A stretch of DNA of 64,000 nt from OM182 bacterium MED-G28 (GCA_002457215.1 NTJZ01000003.1:62001-126000); one strand, 5' to 3'; positions 1-9,830 are shown, numbered from the stretch's first letter. The notes: a model not told the origin generated them from the letters alone. Translations and numbers: made by a program.

Positions 1-367
1 GGCCTCGAAAGAAGCTAGTCACAGAAATTTCTGACATTATGTGCAAACTGTTTGCACTAAACACGCAGTCATGAAAACCACAATTCCAGATTGGCTCATT
101 CACATCGAGAGCAATAGCTTCAGGAAAGTTTGCTAAGCCTCGAGCTGTAATCCTTTGATTAGTAAGGCTTATATTGGAGGGAATGTCGGAACAGTTCCAA
201 TTAAGTGCTGGGAACTGGTCTACAAAAAATTCCCCATGTTGTCCTGTTCCGCTGCCGATTTCTAGTACTGAGTGAACTTCGGTCAAATGGGGCCGCAAGA
301 TTTCAAGAATTGGAAGCTTATTGTTTTCGCTGGCCTGGCTGAATGGGAGCGTACTACTTAATTGCAC
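1..367 (-). CDS. DUF938-family SAM-dependent methyltransferase (C-terminus cut by window edge)
   Basis: Translating the minus strand gives a protein that opens with LPFSQASENNKLPILEIL and then LEIGSGTGQHGEFF, the SAM-binding glycine loop of class I methyltransferases in the arrangement seen in DUF938 proteins. A GTG at 365-367 is the likely start, because an in-frame TGA lies just two codons upstream. It begins 8 bases after the stop of yaaA, so the two are probably co-transcribed. The 3' part lies outside the window. The substrate of DUF938 proteins is unknown to me; the family call is firm, the function is not. Confidence 0.8.
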   Translation of the reverse strand, partial: MQLSSTLPFSQASENNKLPILEILRPHLTEVHSVLEIGSGTGQHGEFFVDQFPALNWNCSDIPSNISLTNQRITARGLANFPEAIALDVNEPIWNCGFHDCVFSANSLHIMSEISVTSFFRG

Positions 368-374
368 GAGTCAA

Positions 375-1157
375 CTACGCCGCTCGTTTGCGCTTAAAGA
401 CTAACTTCGTGTCACTCGATTCTTCCTTGCTGAACCTATAGCCATCAATATTGAATTCTTTAAGCTTGCTTGGTGAATTAATTCTCTCTTTTATTATGAA
501 AGCAGCCATTTCACCTCTGGCTTTTTTTGCAAAGAAACTTAGAACACGAAATTCACCTCTAGCCCAGTCTTTAAATTGCGGAGTAATTATTTCCGCATCG
601 AGATTTTGGGATTGCACTGAGCTAAAGTACTCATTACTGGCGAGATTGATTAACACTTTCCGTTTATAGGCTTGACTATCAAGCTCATTATCAAGGGCTT
701 TAGTGATCTTTGATCCCCAAAATTCATAAAGGTTTTTAGAGCCGTTTACACCAAACTGCCGCCCCATTTCCAAGCGATAGGCTTGCATCAGATCCAGCGG
801 GCGCAGCAACCCATAAAGCCCAGATAGAATGCGCAGGTGCTTTTGGGCAAAATTTAAATCAGCCGCACCGAACTCTTCTGCTTTAAGCCCAAGGTATACG
901 TCACCTTTGAAAGCGTAGATAGCTTGCCTGGCATTTTTTAAATTAAAAGGTCGCTCCCAATTCTCATAACGGTGAAAATTTTCTTGTGCCAAGGCATCAC
1001 TAATATTCATTAGTGAAGACAAGTCTGCCGGCTTGAGGGTTCGTAACTTACCAATAAGCTGCTCGGCCTCATTTAAGAAAGTTGGCTCAGTATGTTTTTT
1101 GGTTTTAACTGGACTTGAATAATCCAAAGATTTAGCAGGGGAAACAATGGTTAACAT
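375..1157 (-). CDS. yaaA: Peroxide stress protein YaaA (UPF0246/DUF328)
   Basis: The 260-residue product begins MLTIVSPAKSLDY, the conserved opening of YaaA, and has the family's internal LSGLYGLLRPLD and NLASNEYF segments and a basic C-terminus. Full length for the family (about 255-260 residues). In E. coli YaaA is induced by OxyR and limits DNA and protein damage during hydrogen peroxide stress by lowering free intracellular iron; it is cytoplasmic and binds DNA in structural studies. Here it sits 5' of the DUF938 methyltransferase on the same strand. No OxyR site was recognised in the short upstream gap. Confidence 0.93.
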   Translation of the reverse strand: MLTIVSPAKSLDYSSPVKTKKHTEPTFLNEAEQLIGKLRTLKPADLSSLMNISDALAQENFHRYENWERPFNLKNARQAIYAFKGDVYLGLKAEEFGAADLNFAQKHLRILSGLYGLLRPLDLMQAYRLEMGRQFGVNGSKNLYEFWGSKITKALDNELDSQAYKRKVLINLASNEYFSSVQSQNLDAEIITPQFKDWARGEFRVLSFFAKKARGEMAAFIIKERINSPSKLKEFNIDGYRFSKEESSDTKLVFKRKRAA

Positions 1158-1195
1158 GCAGGGACACTTCTCTGATAATCAATTATTATAAAAAA

Positions 1196-1699
1196 TTATT
1201 TCTGTGGATCAAAATCTAGCCACCACTCCAAGGGTGTAATGCCGTCTTCAGGGTCATAGACATTGCCATAGTACCAAACAGTGTCAGGATTATCGCCACA
1301 GGCATCATTAAAGAGCTTTTCAATAGTTTGAAATCCAATTGAAACGTGAATACTGTAAACTAGCGCTCTTTCGGTTTGTAAATCTAGACTTCCACCGAGT
1401 TTTTCCAAATTTGAAGTCAGGTTTTGTTCCATTTCCAGTTTTTCTGTCGCGTCAAATACCCGAATACATAAATTTCCGCTCCGCGATATGATTTCGTACT
1501 CAGCGGTCTCGGGGTTTAAGACCTTCAAGGTATCGCCAGCAGCTAGGCTGCGCGTTAGTAGGGGGGACTTCATCAATCGAACGAGGTCTGGGTTATCCAG
1601 TAGAATTTCGACCTCCAGGCTTTCGAAGACTGGCTCGCCAGAACTACCGAGACCAGCCAAAAAGGGCAATTCTGTTTTTTGCGAGTTTTGCAACGACAA
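1196..1699 (-). CDS. Uncharacterised small acidic protein (DUF4265-like)
   Basis: A 167-residue soluble acidic protein without signal peptide or membrane segment. The middle has a GDTLKVL ... RSGNLCIRV pattern that resembles the GD-x-V / SGH-x-T-x-RV core of DUF4265 proteins, and the C-terminus is Trp- and Asp-rich (WWLDFDP). The only in-frame start near the 5' end is TTG at 1699, so the true start is uncertain. It lies 38 bases upstream of yaaA on the same strand and diverges from the membrane protein at 1777. I do not know its function; the DUF4265 resemblance is from memory and weak. Confidence 0.6.
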   Translation of the reverse strand: MSLQNSQKTELPFLAGLGSSGEPVFESLEVEILLDNPDLVRLMKSPLLTRSLAAGDTLKVLNPETAEYEIISRSGNLCIRVFDATEKLEMEQNLTSNLEKLGGSLDLQTERALVYSIHVSIGFQTIEKLFNDACGDNPDTVWYYGNVYDPEDGITPLEWWLDFDPQK

Positions 1700-1776
1700 A
1701 CCTGATTAGTCTATGAGCCTTGGTAAAGGTTAAGCTTGGGCCAGACTCGAAAGAACCGGCTAATTTGAGAAACGTT

Positions 1777-2139
1777 ATGATAGAGCGCCTCCAGCGAATT
1801 GCTACTATTTTGCATCGATTTCGGGCGCTGATTACCTTTCTGGGGATCACTAGCTTTGGCGTTTTTTCCTTAAGCATGTTTAACAACCCTTGGATTGACG
1901 GCAATGTTTGGCTAATCCCCAGTTTATTATTGCTCTGTTGGTCCCTGGCTTTGTTTAGTTTGTTGAGCCTGTTTCAACGGATACCAGATAAAGTTGATAA
2001 GACTTCACCTTGGCGTAAGAGACTCTCTAACTCATTTCGGCGCGGCGCTTACGGGCTCGCTGGTGCTGCATTTGTAGCACTAAGCAGTGCGCTTCTAATG
2101 TTGACTTATCAGCTCCTGCGGGCCTGGTCTATGGGATAA
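1777..2139 (+). CDS. Small integral membrane protein of unknown function
   Basis: About 120 residues starting from ATG 1777; a longer reading from TTG 1720 adds 19 residues but has no better ribosome-binding site. Three hydrophobic segments are visible (FRALITFLGITSFGVFSL, then NVWLIPSLLLLCWSLALFSLLS, then a C-terminal AGAAFVALSSALLMLTY), separated by a basic loop with KRLSNSFRR. It ends 7 bases before the TRAP small subunit gene and so may be read with it, but it is not a known TRAP component. No family recognised. Confidence 0.6.
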   Translation: MIERLQRIATILHRFRALITFLGITSFGVFSLSMFNNPWIDGNVWLIPSLLLLCWSLALFSLLSLFQRIPDKVDKTSPWRKRLSNSFRRGAYGLAGAAFVALSSALLMLTYQLLRAWSMG

Positions 2140-2146
2140 TCAAGAA

Positions 2147-2647
2147 ATGCTAGATCGTGTTATTAAAATTATTGATTACTGGACCGAAAGGCTGGGGCGG
2201 CTGGGGTCTTGGATGGCTCTTGTAATGGTAATAGTAATGGTAGCCATCGTATTGCTGCGTTATGCGTTTCAGGTTGGCTCGATCGCCCTGCAAGAATCAG
2301 TTATGTATATCAATGCGATTATTTTTACTGTTGGTGTGGCCTACACTTTGAAAGAACAAGGCCATGTTCGGGTAGATGTTTTTTACAATCGACTCAGTAA
2401 CAAAGGCCAAGCAATGGTGGATATGTTTGGGTGTATTGTCTTCTTAATGCTTACATCTGGCTTTATTATCTGGTCCAGCTATGACTATGTTGGTGTCTCT
2501 TGGCGCATCCGAGAAGGTTCAGCTGAGTCCAGCGGTTTACCCTTTGTCTATCTTTTAAAATCAACCATTCTTGCCATACCAAGTTTGATAGCAATTCAAG
2601 GTATCGCCGAATTTTTAAAATCGTTTAAAAAATTCAGAAAAGGTTAG
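2147..2647 (+). CDS. dctQ: TRAP transporter small permease (DctQ family)
   Basis: The 166-residue protein has four predicted membrane helices and the DctQ signatures LQESVMYINAIIFTVGVAYTL and KEQGHVRVDV. DctQ is the small inner-membrane subunit of tripartite ATP-independent periplasmic transporters; with DctM it imports a carboxylate-type solute using the sodium gradient. The stop is two bases before the GTG start of dctM, implying translational coupling. The binding protein is encoded convergently just downstream of dctM rather than in the same transcript. Confidence 0.93.
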   Translation: MLDRVIKIIDYWTERLGRLGSWMALVMVIVMVAIVLLRYAFQVGSIALQESVMYINAIIFTVGVAYTLKEQGHVRVDVFYNRLSNKGQAMVDMFGCIVFLMLTSGFIIWSSYDYVGVSWRIREGSAESSGLPFVYLLKSTILAIPSLIAIQGIAEFLKSFKKFRKG

Positions 2648-2649
2648 CT

Positions 2650-4029
2650 GTGTTAGAACTGTTGCCACTTCTTCTCTTCGCCATAATCTGTGCGTTTCTT
2701 ATGGTTGGCTACCCCGTCGCGTTAACTTTGTCAGGTGTGTCACTGCTGTTTGCAGCCATCGGCGCATTCGCAGGTGTATTCGATTCAGCGTTTATCGCGC
2801 TAATACCGAATCGGATATTTGGAATATTGGTAAACCCAAACCTATTTGCAGTACCCCTGTTTGTGTTTATGGGTTCGATGTTAGAAAAATCACGTATCGC
2901 AGAAGATTTACTTAAGAACATGGAATTGGTTTTCGGCAGGCTTCCGGGGGGCCTAGGAATTGCAGTTATTCTTGTAGGCATGTTGCTGGCAGCCAGCACC
3001 GGTATTGTTGGTGCGACTGTCGTGACAATGGGGATTCTGTCTTTACCCACCATGCTCAACGCAGGTTATCGCCCTTCTCTGGCTTGCGGGACTCTATGTG
3101 CCACCGGAACTTTGGGTCAAATTATACCGCCTTCAATCTGCCTGGTGCTGCTGGGCGAAGTAATCTCCAACGCTTATCAGCAATCGCAATTAAATGCTGG
3201 TGTTTTTGCACCAGATTTCGTTTCCATTGGAGATCTGTTTGCAGGGGCAATAATTCCAGGTTTTTTACTAGTATTTTCTTATGGCTTGTATGTATTTGTA
3301 GTTGCAATAGTAAGACCAGATGACGCGCCATCTGTTAAAGAAGTTGCCGCAGACATTTCAGCCTTCGAATTGCTAAAGGCATTGTTTAAAGGACTATTAC
3401 CACCAGTGCTTTTAATGGTGGCCGTGCTCGGATCTATTCTGTTAGGAATAGCGACCCCAACAGAAGCAGCCAGTGTTGGCGCATTAGGGGCAATGCTATT
3501 GGCACTGAGTAGAGGGAAGCTGAGACTTAATATTGTTCATGAAGTAGCACTTGAGACCACGCGCATTACCTCTATGGTTTACCTAATCCTTGTTGGGGCA
3601 ACTATTTTCTCATCGGTATTCCGTGGTTTTGGTGGCGAAGAATTGATTGAAAGCCTGTTGTTTGGCCTGCCTGGAGGGGTCGTGACAGCAACTGTTATTG
3701 TAATGCTACTTATTTTCTTATTGGGCTTTATTTTAGATTTCATTGAAATTACATTTATGGTCGTGCCCTTGGTAGGCCCCGTGCTTTTAACCATGGGACT
3801 GGATCCGATTTGGCTTGGGGTAATGATTGCAATTAATCTGCAAACTTCATTTCTTACCCCGCCTTTTGGCTTTTCATTGTTTTATTTACGAAGCGTTGCG
3901 CCAGAATCTGTGGCGACCAGTGATATTTATAAAGGTGTGCTTCCTTTTGTTGCGATTCAGTTACTATTGCTTTTGGTATTGGCGTTTCAACCAGGGCTTG
4001 TGACATGGCTGCCTTCGATTCTGAACTAA
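2650..4029 (+). CDS. dctM: TRAP transporter large permease (DctM family)
   Basis: A 459-residue polytopic protein with the DctM landmarks: PLFVFMGSMLE, a GIVGATVVTMGILSLP stretch, GTLGQIIPPSI, ATPTEAASVGA and FILDFIEITFMVVPL followed by LQTSFLTPPFG. These match the sodium-dependent DctM membrane domain family (roughly 12 helices). The start is GTG at 2650, two bases after the dctQ stop. The two large subunit repeats each carry the re-entrant loop prolines typical of the elevator-type transporters. Length is slightly above the usual 425-430, through a longer central loop near residues 175-195. Confidence 0.95.
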   Translation: MLELLPLLLFAIICAFLMVGYPVALTLSGVSLLFAAIGAFAGVFDSAFIALIPNRIFGILVNPNLFAVPLFVFMGSMLEKSRIAEDLLKNMELVFGRLPGGLGIAVILVGMLLAASTGIVGATVVTMGILSLPTMLNAGYRPSLACGTLCATGTLGQIIPPSICLVLLGEVISNAYQQSQLNAGVFAPDFVSIGDLFAGAIIPGFLLVFSYGLYVFVVAIVRPDDAPSVKEVAADISAFELLKALFKGLLPPVLLMVAVLGSILLGIATPTEAASVGALGAMLLALSRGKLRLNIVHEVALETTRITSMVYLILVGATIFSSVFRGFGGEELIESLLFGLPGGVVTATVIVMLLIFLLGFILDFIEITFMVVPLVGPVLLTMGLDPIWLGVMIAINLQTSFLTPPFGFSLFYLRSVAPESVATSDIYKGVLPFVAIQLLLLLVLAFQPGLVTWLPSILN

Positions 4030-4050
4030 TACCAAAGGAACTTAAGCCGT

Positions 4051-5184
4051 TCAGTTGCTCGATAGCTTGCGCGCTTCGATAAATGCTTCTTCGGCAATAC
4101 TGTTGTAATTCATCACGCCTTCTTTGAAGGTTTTCCATGAAGCGTAGACTTCTGCAGTAGCCTCGTCGGCTTGTGCCATTTCTTCTACGACTTCATCAGA
4201 AATGGTCCTGAGCTCAATTAGAACATCGTCCGGCAGGCGTCTGAGTTGTACCCCATGATCTTCAACCAAAACCCTAAGAGCCTCATTGTTTTTCGCGGTT
4301 AGCTCGTCCAATAGCAATTGGTTCATCATCTCTGTTCCAGTGATCAAGATAGCCTGGAGATCTTCCGGCAATGCTTCAAACCGTTCTTTATTGAAAATTG
4401 CTTCGAGAGTAGAGCCAGGCTCATGCCACCCAGGGTAGTAATAGTAGTCAGCTACGGTGTGATAGCCTGCAGCGAGGTCGTTATAAGGGCTAACAAATTC
4501 GGTTGCATCCAGAGCGCCAGTTTGCAGTGCGGTAAATACTTCGCTGACCTGCATGGTTACTGGCACACCACCAGCTCTCCTAAAAACCTCGCCGCCAAGG
4601 CTAGGGATTCTCATTTTTAGTCCCTGCAGGTCTTCAAGCGAGTTTATTTCTTTGTTGAACCAGCCAAACATCTGTACGCCCGAATTACCACCACGTGCTG
4701 GAATTAAATTGAAAGGCGCATAGAGCTCTTTCCATAGCTCATTGCCTCCACCATACCGTAGCCAAGCGTCTTGTTCATAACTTGTTAAACCAAAAGGAAT
4801 TGAAGAGAAGAAAGGAGTGCCAGGTATCTTTCCTTGCCAGTAATAAGCGCCTGAATGACCAATTTCGGCAACACCTTGGGATACGGCATCAAAAACTTCT
4901 AAACCACCTACTAATTCGTTGGCGCCATAGACACGAATTTTCATGCGCCCGTTACTCATAGTTTCCACTATGTCTGCAAAATATTCAGGCGAAGTACCAA
5001 GGGCAGGTAAATTTTTAGGCCAGGAAGTAATCATCTTCCACTCATAAACGGTTTGTTCAGTTGTTACTTGGGCATCGGGGCTGCCAACCGGTTCTTGATC
5101 ACTGCAACTCGCGAAGATTATTAGACAAACTGATACAAAATGCCGGCTATTTTTTTTAAAAAATCTAGTTGTTATTATGTTCAT
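4051..5184 (-). CDS. dctP: TRAP transporter solute-binding lipoprotein (DctP, TakP-like)
   Basis: 377 residues. A basic N-terminus and hydrophobic run end at Cys27 (IFASC), a plausible though imperfect lipobox, so the protein may be tethered to the membrane. The mature part begins WKMITSWPKN and contains LKMRIPSLGGEVFRRAGGVPV, WHEPGSTLEAIFN and GALDATEFV, as in the TakP/mannitol-chloroaromatic branch that binds 2-oxoacids and similar monocarboxylates. The Arg in the KMRIPS motif is the usual carboxylate-binding residue. It is encoded tail to tail with dctM, 21 bases apart, and its 5' end faces uvrD. Substrate inferred from family only. Confidence 0.92.
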   Translation of the reverse strand: MNIITTRFFKKNSRHFVSVCLIIFASCSDQEPVGSPDAQVTTEQTVYEWKMITSWPKNLPALGTSPEYFADIVETMSNGRMKIRVYGANELVGGLEVFDAVSQGVAEIGHSGAYYWQGKIPGTPFFSSIPFGLTSYEQDAWLRYGGGNELWKELYAPFNLIPARGGNSGVQMFGWFNKEINSLEDLQGLKMRIPSLGGEVFRRAGGVPVTMQVSEVFTALQTGALDATEFVSPYNDLAAGYHTVADYYYYPGWHEPGSTLEAIFNKERFEALPEDLQAILITGTEMMNQLLLDELTAKNNEALRVLVEDHGVQLRRLPDDVLIELRTISDEVVEEMAQADEATAEVYASWKTFKEGVMNYNSIAEEAFIEARKLSSN

Positions 5185-5208
5185 TTCTGGCTCTTCTAAC
5201 CAATAAAT

Positions 5209-7422
5209 TTATCCAAGGACTTCCAGCTTGGCATAAGACAGCACTAACCATTTGCTGCCTACTGCGTCGAAGTTTACTTGCACTCTAGCATTAGAGCCTT
5301 GGCCTTCGTAGTTTAATATGACCCCTTCACCGAATTTCCCATGGGCTACACGCTGACCTAATGATATATCTGTGTTTGGCACTTCAATGTCGGTTTTGAT
5401 ACCTATACTCAAGCCGGCCTTGTGGCGCTGACTACCTAAACGACTTATTGTGGTCTTTAGCCGAATCTCTTCAATAAGCCCTTTCGGCACCTCTTTTATA
5501 AAGCGAGAAGGTCTGCATAAAGCAACGTCACCATGGAGCCGTCTCGACTCGGCGTGGCTAAAATATAATTTACTTTTTGCGCGAGTAATACCCACATAGC
5601 AAAGACGTCGCTCTTCCTCCAAACCCGCTAAATTTTCCATAGACATCTTGTGAGGAAAAAGACCTTCTTCCATTCCAGCAAGAAAAACTAGCTGAAATTC
5701 TAGTCCTTTGGCGGAGTGTAACGTCATTAATTGCACAGCGTCATCAGATTCATCCGCTTGAGTGTCACCTGCGTCCAGGGACGCCTGATCAAGAAAAGCT
5801 GTTAAAAATACTTTTGAAGTTAGATCCAGGCCCTCACCCTCTTCGACTTCGATATCTGCATCATCAAAGTTTCCACAAGCGTTAACCAATTCTTCTAAGT
5901 TTTCAATGCGACTTCTTGCTTTCTCCCCGCCTTCTTTTTCATGATGCTGCACAAGGCCGCTTTGGGTAATTACCTGTTCAGCTTTTTCATGAAGCTCCAT
6001 AGTGGCACATTCTGCGTCAATCTTATCGATTAACTCCATAAAAGCGAGAACGGCATTTGCAGCGCGAGATGTTAAAATTGACTCATTGATACATTTTTCG
6101 CATGCCTGCCATAGGGAGCAACTTTGTTCTCTTGCGACGGCCCGAACAGTATCGATAGTCCTTCCGCCAATTCCTCTGGTTGGTACATTGATGACGCGCT
6201 CCACTGCCGTGTCATCATCTCTATTGATTAGTAATCTTAAATACGAAAGTGCGTTCTTAATTTCAAGACGCTCGTAGAATCGGTGGCCACCATAAATTCG
6301 ATAAGGCATTCCCACCCGCAGTAATGCATCTTCCAGTTCTCTGGACTGAGCATTCGAGCGGTAGAGGACAGCAGATTCAGCACGGCGATTGCCATGATTA
6401 AACCAATCTTGTAGGCGGTCTACAATGAAACGTGCTTCATCCTGTTCATTAAAGGCTTCGTATAAACTAATGGGCTCGCCTTCAGCGCCATCTGTCCACA
6501 AATGCTTACCTAGCCTGCCTTGGTTATTAGCAATTAGATTGTTGGCGGCATTAAGAATGGTCGAGGTTGATCGATAGTTTTGTTCAAGGCGGATAGTGTC
6601 GGTATCTGGAAAGTCTACATTAAACTTCTGAATATTTTCTATTTTAGCGCCGCGCCAGCCATAAATAGACTGGTCATCATCACCAACTACCATCAGCTGG
6701 TTTTTGCTTCCCGCAAGCACCCTAAGCCAAGCGTATTGAATTGAATTAGTGTCTTGAAACTCATCAACTAAAATGAATTGAAAGCGATTCTGGTAATGGG
6801 CCAGGATTTGGGGTTTTTTAAGCCAAAGTTCATGAGCTCGCAGGAGAATCTCGCCGAAGTCGATCATGCCGCCACGTTCGCAGGCAGCCTCGTATGCTTT
6901 ATATACCTCCAACATGGTTTTGGTGTAATCATCCTCGAAGTGCTCGATATTGATAGCCCGCAGGCCTTCGTCTTTTTGGCTATTGATGTACCACTGACAT
7001 TGTTTTGCATGCCACTTTTCTTCATCAATTCGTAGTGATCGGATTATTCGTTTAATTAACCGTAATTGATCATCAGCATCAAGAATATGGAAATCTTCAA
7101 TGAGGCCTGCTTCCTGCCAGTGAGAACGCAAGAGTCGATGGGCTAGGCCATGAAACGTCCCCACCCACATTCCGCTATAAGAGTGGCCCAATAGCTCTTC
7201 GATTCTCCCTCGCATTTCCCTTGCTGCTTTGTTAGTAAAAGTGACCGCGAGCACTGCAAAAGGAGAAACATGCTCCGCCTCAATTAACCAGGCAATGCGA
7301 TGGACTAACACTCTCGTTTTGCCACTTCCAGCGCCAGCCAGCACTAGAAGATTTTTCGCCGGGCTCGCAACAGCATTGCGCTGTTCGTCGTTAAGAGAGT
7401 CAAGAATGTGTGATACGTCCAT
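5209..7422 (-). CDS. uvrD: DNA helicase II, UvrD/Rep superfamily 1
   Basis: 737 residues, the usual UvrD length. The opening LNDEQRNAVASP is the Q-motif, followed by Walker A AGAGSGKT at residues 29-36, motif II VDEFQDTN, motif III GDDDQSIYGWRGA, motif IV LEQNYRS, motif V TLHSAKGLEF and motif VI YVGITRAK. The C-terminal part includes the tail that in UvrD contacts repair partners. It unwinds DNA 3'-5' in nucleotide excision and mismatch repair. UvrD rather than Rep is favoured by the GIGGRTI region and the C-terminal GQRVAHGKFGEGV segment. The stop is 24 bases upstream of the dctP start on the same strand. Confidence 0.95.
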   Translation of the reverse strand: MDVSHILDSLNDEQRNAVASPAKNLLVLAGAGSGKTRVLVHRIAWLIEAEHVSPFAVLAVTFTNKAAREMRGRIEELLGHSYSGMWVGTFHGLAHRLLRSHWQEAGLIEDFHILDADDQLRLIKRIIRSLRIDEEKWHAKQCQWYINSQKDEGLRAINIEHFEDDYTKTMLEVYKAYEAACERGGMIDFGEILLRAHELWLKKPQILAHYQNRFQFILVDEFQDTNSIQYAWLRVLAGSKNQLMVVGDDDQSIYGWRGAKIENIQKFNVDFPDTDTIRLEQNYRSTSTILNAANNLIANNQGRLGKHLWTDGAEGEPISLYEAFNEQDEARFIVDRLQDWFNHGNRRAESAVLYRSNAQSRELEDALLRVGMPYRIYGGHRFYERLEIKNALSYLRLLINRDDDTAVERVINVPTRGIGGRTIDTVRAVAREQSCSLWQACEKCINESILTSRAANAVLAFMELIDKIDAECATMELHEKAEQVITQSGLVQHHEKEGGEKARSRIENLEELVNACGNFDDADIEVEEGEGLDLTSKVFLTAFLDQASLDAGDTQADESDDAVQLMTLHSAKGLEFQLVFLAGMEEGLFPHKMSMENLAGLEEERRLCYVGITRAKSKLYFSHAESRRLHGDVALCRPSRFIKEVPKGLIEEIRLKTTISRLGSQRHKAGLSIGIKTDIEVPNTDISLGQRVAHGKFGEGVILNYEGQGSNARVQVNFDAVGSKWLVLSYAKLEVLG

Positions 7423-7504
7423 GGCGGCCTATTCTATTAAAAATACGGATCTGGTGCTTGAGTTTAGTTGGATTCGACCCTTAGAGAATGGGCTGTTTAT
7501 TTGC

Positions 7505-7510
7505 TAGAAT
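7505..7510 (+). promoter_or_regulatory. Candidate extended -10 promoter for glutaryl-CoA dehydrogenase gene
   Basis: TAGAAT preceded by TGC gives an extended -10 element (TGnTAGAAT) about 80 bases before the ATG at 7593. The -35 region is poor (TTAGAG at 18 bases). This is sequence inspection only. Confidence 0.4.
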
Positions 7511-7592
7511 GACGCGCCCTCTTATGCAGGCAAGGCATTAAGAGTGATGTGCATAGCAACGACCAGAATTTGGATGTATTTAGGAGACACTT

Positions 7593-8786
7593 ATGTCTGT
7601 CAGAGCGGACGATGTGCCATTTAATTGGCAAGATCCTTTTCTTTTAGAAGAGCAGTTGAGCGAAGAAGAGCGCATGGTGAGAGATACTGCTAAGCAGTAT
7701 GCTCAAAATAAGTTGTTACCACGTGTTCGTGAAGCTTATCGCAATGAGCAAACAGATCCAGCAATTTTTAGAGAGATGGGTGAATTGGGTTTACTCGGAC
7801 CCATGATTGAAGGCTATGGTTGTGCAGGCATGAACTATGTTTGTTATGGGCTAATTGCCCGAGAAATTGAAGCCATTGATTCCGGCTACCGCTCAATGAT
7901 GTCGGTACAGTCCAGCCTGGTTATGCATCCAATTAACACATTTGGAACTGAGGAGCAGAAACAAAAATACTTACCCAAGCTTGCATCTGGTGAGCTCATT
8001 GGGTGTTTTGGGCTTACAGAGCCTGATCATGGTTCAGATCCCGGTAGCATGAACACACGCGCTAAATCCGTTGACGGAGGCTACAGCGTTTCAGGCGCAA
8101 AGAATTGGATCAGTAATTCGCCGATCTCTGATGTTTTCATAGTTTGGGCAAAGAACGACGATGGTGTCATTTGTGGTTTTATTCTCGAAAAAGGAATGGA
8201 AGGGCTAAGTGCGCCGAAAATTGAAGGTAAATTAGCGCTACGGGCATCGATTACTGGTGAAATTGTAATGGATGATGTATTTGTTCCGGAAGCCAACAGA
8301 CTGCCCCTAGCAAAAGGCCTTAACGGACCGTTCAGTTGTCTAAACTCGGCTCGCCTTGGCATAGCCTGGGGTTCGCTTGGTGCCGCAGAAACTTGTTGGC
8401 ATACTGCATTGCAATATACGCTCGATCGTAAACAGTTTGGCCGACCACTTGCGGCAAATCAGCTCATCCAGAAAAAACTGGCTCAAATGCAAACGGATAT
8501 TTCTCTTGGGTTGCAGGGCTGCTTGCAAGCCTCTCGTCTGAAAGATGAGGGCAAACTTGCACCAGCGCTGATTTCTCTACTTAAACGTAATTCTTGCTTA
8601 AAGGCTCTAGACGCAGCCAGGGAGTCAAGAGATATGCTGGGGGGTAACGGGATTTCAGATGAGTTTCCGATTATGCGACATTCGCAGAATCTTGAAGTGG
8701 TGAATACCTATGAAGGCACTCAGGATATCCATGCATTGATACTTGGACGAACCCAAACAGGGATTCAAGCATTTACAGGCGGGTAA
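7593..8786 (+). CDS. gcdH: Glutaryl-CoA dehydrogenase (acyl-CoA dehydrogenase family)
   Basis: 397 residues, typical of GcdH. It oxidises and decarboxylates glutaryl-CoA to crotonyl-CoA with FAD, in lysine, tryptophan and related catabolism. Visible features are [15 protein letters not shown] (FAD/substrate motif of acyl-CoA dehydrogenases in the GcdH form), NWISNSP, a flavin-binding DRKQFGRPL segment and the C-terminal [16 protein letters not shown] containing the catalytic base Glu. The start ATG is preceded by TAGGAGAC, a strong ribosome-binding site. The gene stands alone, converging on ubiA; no CoA-transferase or lysR regulator is adjacent. Confidence 0.95.
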   Translation: MSVRADDVPFNWQDPFLLEEQLSEEERMVRDTAKQYAQNKLLPRVREAYRNEQTDPAIFREMGELGLLGPMIEGYGCAGMNYVCYGLIAREIEAIDSGYRSMMSVQSSLVMHPINTFGTEEQKQKYLPKLASGELIGCFGLTEPDHGSDPGSMNTRAKSVDGGYSVSGAKNWISNSPISDVFIVWAKNDDGVICGFILEKGMEGLSAPKIEGKLALRASITGEIVMDDVFVPEANRLPLAKGLNGPFSCLNSARLGIAWGSLGAAETCWHTALQYTLDRKQFGRPLAANQLIQKKLAQMQTDISLGLQGCLQASRLKDEGKLAPALISLLKRNSCLKALDAARESRDMLGGNGISDEFPIMRHSQNLEVVNTYEGTQDIHALILGRTQTGIQAFTGG

Positions 8787-8897
8787 CCCGACAGGAAGCA
8801 GGTTTTACCGAGAGACTCTCAGCTCGTCACTCAAAACCAAGCAAGACTATCGCTGAAACCTTTTGTGATTAATCTAGTACCGCTCAGAAATTCTTAA

Positions 8898-9830
8898 TTA
8901 ACTCCAGTTGTTAATTCGCAAGTAATTTAGAAAGGTCCCGGTAAAAATAACAGCACCAACCCAGTTATTATTGATAAAAGCCTTGAAGCAAGGTCCTGGC
9001 AATCGATGACGAATCAGATATTGTTGGTAAATTAGCAATAAAGATGCCACGCCCAATGATGCATAAAATACGGTTCCCATTTGAAACTGCCTGGCGGCCA
9101 GCCACAATGTAATGATGAACATACCTTGTAGCACGCCAATAATTAAGCGGTCTGCGTCACCAAATAATATAGCAGTAGACTTAACTCCTATTTTTACATC
9201 AAATTCTCGATCTACCATTGCGTATTGTGTGTCATAGGCAATCGTCCATAAGACATTTGCAATAAACAATAAGTAAGCAGCTTGTGGGATTTCGTTTGTT
9301 TTCGCGGTAAATGCCATAAGAATGCCCCAAGAGAATGCCAAACCCAAAACCAGTTGTGGCAAATTCGAATAGCGTTTCATAAATGGATAAATCGCGATAA
9401 GTGCGACTGCTCCAAATGATAGCAGCACAGTTTTCCAATTAGTTAGAAGTACTAATAAAAAGCCTATCGCGGATAACACAAAAAAACATAAAAATGCGTC
9501 TTGGCGCTTTAGCACTCCTCTAGGAAGAGGCCGTTGCTTAGTTCTTAGTACTTGTCCATCAATATTGTAATCGGCAAAGTCATTGACACAACACCCAGCA
9601 GAACGCATTACTGCTGTCCCAAGCACAAAGATTATTAAGAGAGAAAAACTTGGAAATTCTTCTGATGCGATCCACAGCGCAGTAATTGTCGGCCATAGTA
9701 ATAGATATATGCCAACCGGCCGATTCAGTCTAGTCAGATCTATAAGTGCTGGAAGCTTCTCATAGAACTCAGGAAATTGAGCTCGGAAACGCTTAATAAA
9801 CTTTGACCATATTGGCCTAAAAGATTTCAT
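8898..9830 (-). CDS. ubiA: 4-hydroxybenzoate octaprenyltransferase
   Basis: 310 residues with about eight membrane helices. The two Asp-rich prenyl-diphosphate/Mg2+ sites are visible: NDFADYNIDGQV and, in the second half, DTQYAMVDREFD. The sequence around LTRLNRPVGIYLLLWPT is characteristic of UbiA. It attaches the polyprenyl tail to 4-hydroxybenzoate in ubiquinone synthesis in the inner membrane. No ubiC is next to it. It is transcribed towards gcdH. Confidence 0.95.
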   Translation of the reverse strand: MKSFRPIWSKFIKRFRAQFPEFYEKLPALIDLTRLNRPVGIYLLLWPTITALWIASEEFPSFSLLIIFVLGTAVMRSAGCCVNDFADYNIDGQVLRTKQRPLPRGVLKRQDAFLCFFVLSAIGFLLVLLTNWKTVLLSFGAVALIAIYPFMKRYSNLPQLVLGLAFSWGILMAFTAKTNEIPQAAYLLFIANVLWTIAYDTQYAMVDREFDVKIGVKSTAILFGDADRLIIGVLQGMFIITLWLAARQFQMGTVFYASLGVASLLLIYQQYLIRHRLPGPCFKAFINNNWVGAVIFTGTFLNYLRINNWS

